The notes beneath the pieces were generated by a model. It did not search any database, was not told the origin of the DNA, and saw nothing but the letters and a program-made list of their open reading frames with translations. Below are positions 14,510 through 15,319 of a stretch of DNA of 15,319 nucleotides, piece after piece. Made by a program: the position numbers and the translations under genes. Source of the DNA: Actinobacteria bacterium UBA5976 (lineage in GTDB: Bacteria > Actinomycetota > Actinomycetes > S36-B12 > UBA5976). Position 1 is the stretch's first letter; each line of letters opens with the position of its first letter. The stretch lies in assembly GCA_002430405.1 (NCBI GenBank), contig DJBM01000033.1, forward strand, positions 596 through 15,914. Direction: 5' to 3'.

Positions 14510-15319
14510 TTAGTAACGCTCAAATCCTCGAATTAATTCAAAGTCCGTAATTGCTTTGTTGAATTGATCTAAATCAGTATCAACCATGTGGGTGTAATGC
14601 TTATGAACACGCTCACCAAAAGTTTCTTTAGCCCAAGCACTGTTAACCCAAAGCTCACGCGCCATCTGCAAAGTATTAGGCACCCGATCTGTTTCTAGGG
14701 CATAAGCATTTCCGTCAAAGCGCGGCTCCAAGGTCATCTTCTTTTCAATTCCGTCGATGCCTGCAGCAATCATTCCCGCGACCGCTAAGTAAGGATTTAC
14801 GTCACCGCCTGGAACTCGGTTTTCCACTCGCAGACTAGGGCCATGACCAACAAGTCGGTAAGAGCAAGTGCGATTATCTCGGCCCCATTTAATTGCGGTT
14901 GGCGCGAAACTTCCTGGCGCGTATCTCTTGTAGCTGTTGATTGTTGGTGCGTACATGATGCTTAGTTCGCGCATGTGGGCTAGTTGCCCAGCAATGTATT
15001 GCTTGCCGATTTCGCTCAAGCCGTCTGGATCCTTGTCATCGACGAGCACCATGGAGCCATCTGTTCCGCGAAACGATAAGTGGATGTGGCAAGAGTTGCC
15101 TTCCCGCTCATTGAACTTGGCCATAAATGTCAAGGCGTAACCCTCTTGGGCTGCGATTTCTTTGGCACCTGTTTTATAAACCACATGATGATCACAGGTA
15201 GCTAGAGCATCTGTGTACTTGAAGGCGATTTCATGTTGCCCTAAATTGCATTCACCTTTAACAGATTCAACAGTCATTCCCGCGTTAACCATAGAAAGTC
15301 GAATCCGCCGCAGGATTGG
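14510..15319 (-). CDS. Glutamine synthetase family protein (GlnA4/gamma-glutamyl-amine ligase-like), N-terminus beyond window
   Basis: This is an ATP-dependent ligase of the GSI superfamily joining glutamate to ammonia or an amine. The frame stays open to the right edge, so only the C-terminal part (269 residues) is present. Visible landmarks are SVKGECNLGQHEIAFKY, the substrate/ammonium-site region EGNSCHIHLSF, KRYAPGSFAPTAIKWGRDNRTCSYRL, and the Arg-rich SLRVENRVPGGDVNPYLA active-site strand. The GlnA-type adenylylation motif NLYDLPPEE is missing. The ECNLGQHEIAF wording resembles actinobacterial GlnA3/GlnA4-type enzymes that act on polyamines or ethanolamine, rather than the main GlnA. The precise substrate is not determined. 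The gene converges on the HATPase gene. Confidence 0.9.
   Translation of the reverse strand, partial: PILRRIRLSMVNAGMTVESVKGECNLGQHEIAFKYTDALATCDHHVVYKTGAKEIAAQEGYALTFMAKFNEREGNSCHIHLSFRGTDGSMVLVDDKDPDGLSEIGKQYIAGQLAHMRELSIMYAPTINSYKRYAPGSFAPTAIKWGRDNRTCSYRLVGHGPSLRVENRVPGGDVNPYLAVAGMIAAGIDGIEKKMTLEPRFDGNAYALETDRVPNTLQMARELWVNSAWAKETFGERVHKHYTHMVDTDLDQFNKAITDFELIRGFERY

Overview
The window looks like chromosomal DNA from a small-genome, moderately low-GC actinobacterium. The gene order prfB - ftsE - ftsX - M23 peptidase - smpB is the classic actinobacterial arrangement. The very large NAD-glutamate dehydrogenase, the compact Tad pilus genes and the anti-sigma-type ATPase fit that phylum too. 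AT-leaning codon use, very short intergenic gaps and several stop/start overlaps recall the freshwater lineage Nanopelagicales (acI). That placement is an inference from gene content, not from a marker comparison.

Layout, left to right. (1) 1-3264 is the C-terminal two thirds of an NAD-specific glutamate dehydrogenase, followed by a DedA-family membrane protein (3316-3954). (2) A 193-bp regulatory gap leads into a Tad/Flp pilus operon, 4148-8445: ATPase tadA, platform genes tadB and tadC, a small Flp-like pilin candidate and three TadE/TadG-type pseudopilins. No tadZ and no prepilin peptidase lie in the window. (3) On the minus strand sits a VapBC-type toxin-antitoxin pair (8447-9087), with a TATAAT promoter and a direct-repeat operator candidate, back to back with prfB. 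(4) prfB, ftsE, ftsX, a secreted coiled-coil/M23 endopeptidase and smpB (9159-13858) combine translation termination and rescue with septal peptidoglycan splitting. (5) Directly after smpB, and including its stop codon, is a tandem array of hairpin-forming 37/38-bp units organised as two perfect 75-bp copies. (6) A small HATPase_c_2 (RsbW-like) protein follows, convergent with the 3' part of a glutamine-synthetase-family gene that runs off the right edge.

How the genes work together. TadA powers a TadB/TadC inner-membrane platform that assembles the Flp-type pilin and pseudopilins. FtsEX probably controls the secreted M23 enzyme, as FtsEX does with EnvC or RipC-type partners elsewhere. RF2 and SmpB act at stop codons and on stalled ribosomes. 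Glutamate dehydrogenase and the glutamine-synthetase-like enzyme flank the window and both touch glutamate nitrogen metabolism, but nothing here shows they are co-regulated.

No tRNA, rRNA, CRISPR array or insertion sequence was seen, and no gene-free stretch exceeds 300 bp. The least ordinary element is the hairpin tandem repeat after smpB. Next come the pilin-like proteins that lack the usual Glu+5 and the toxin-antitoxin promoter shared with prfB.
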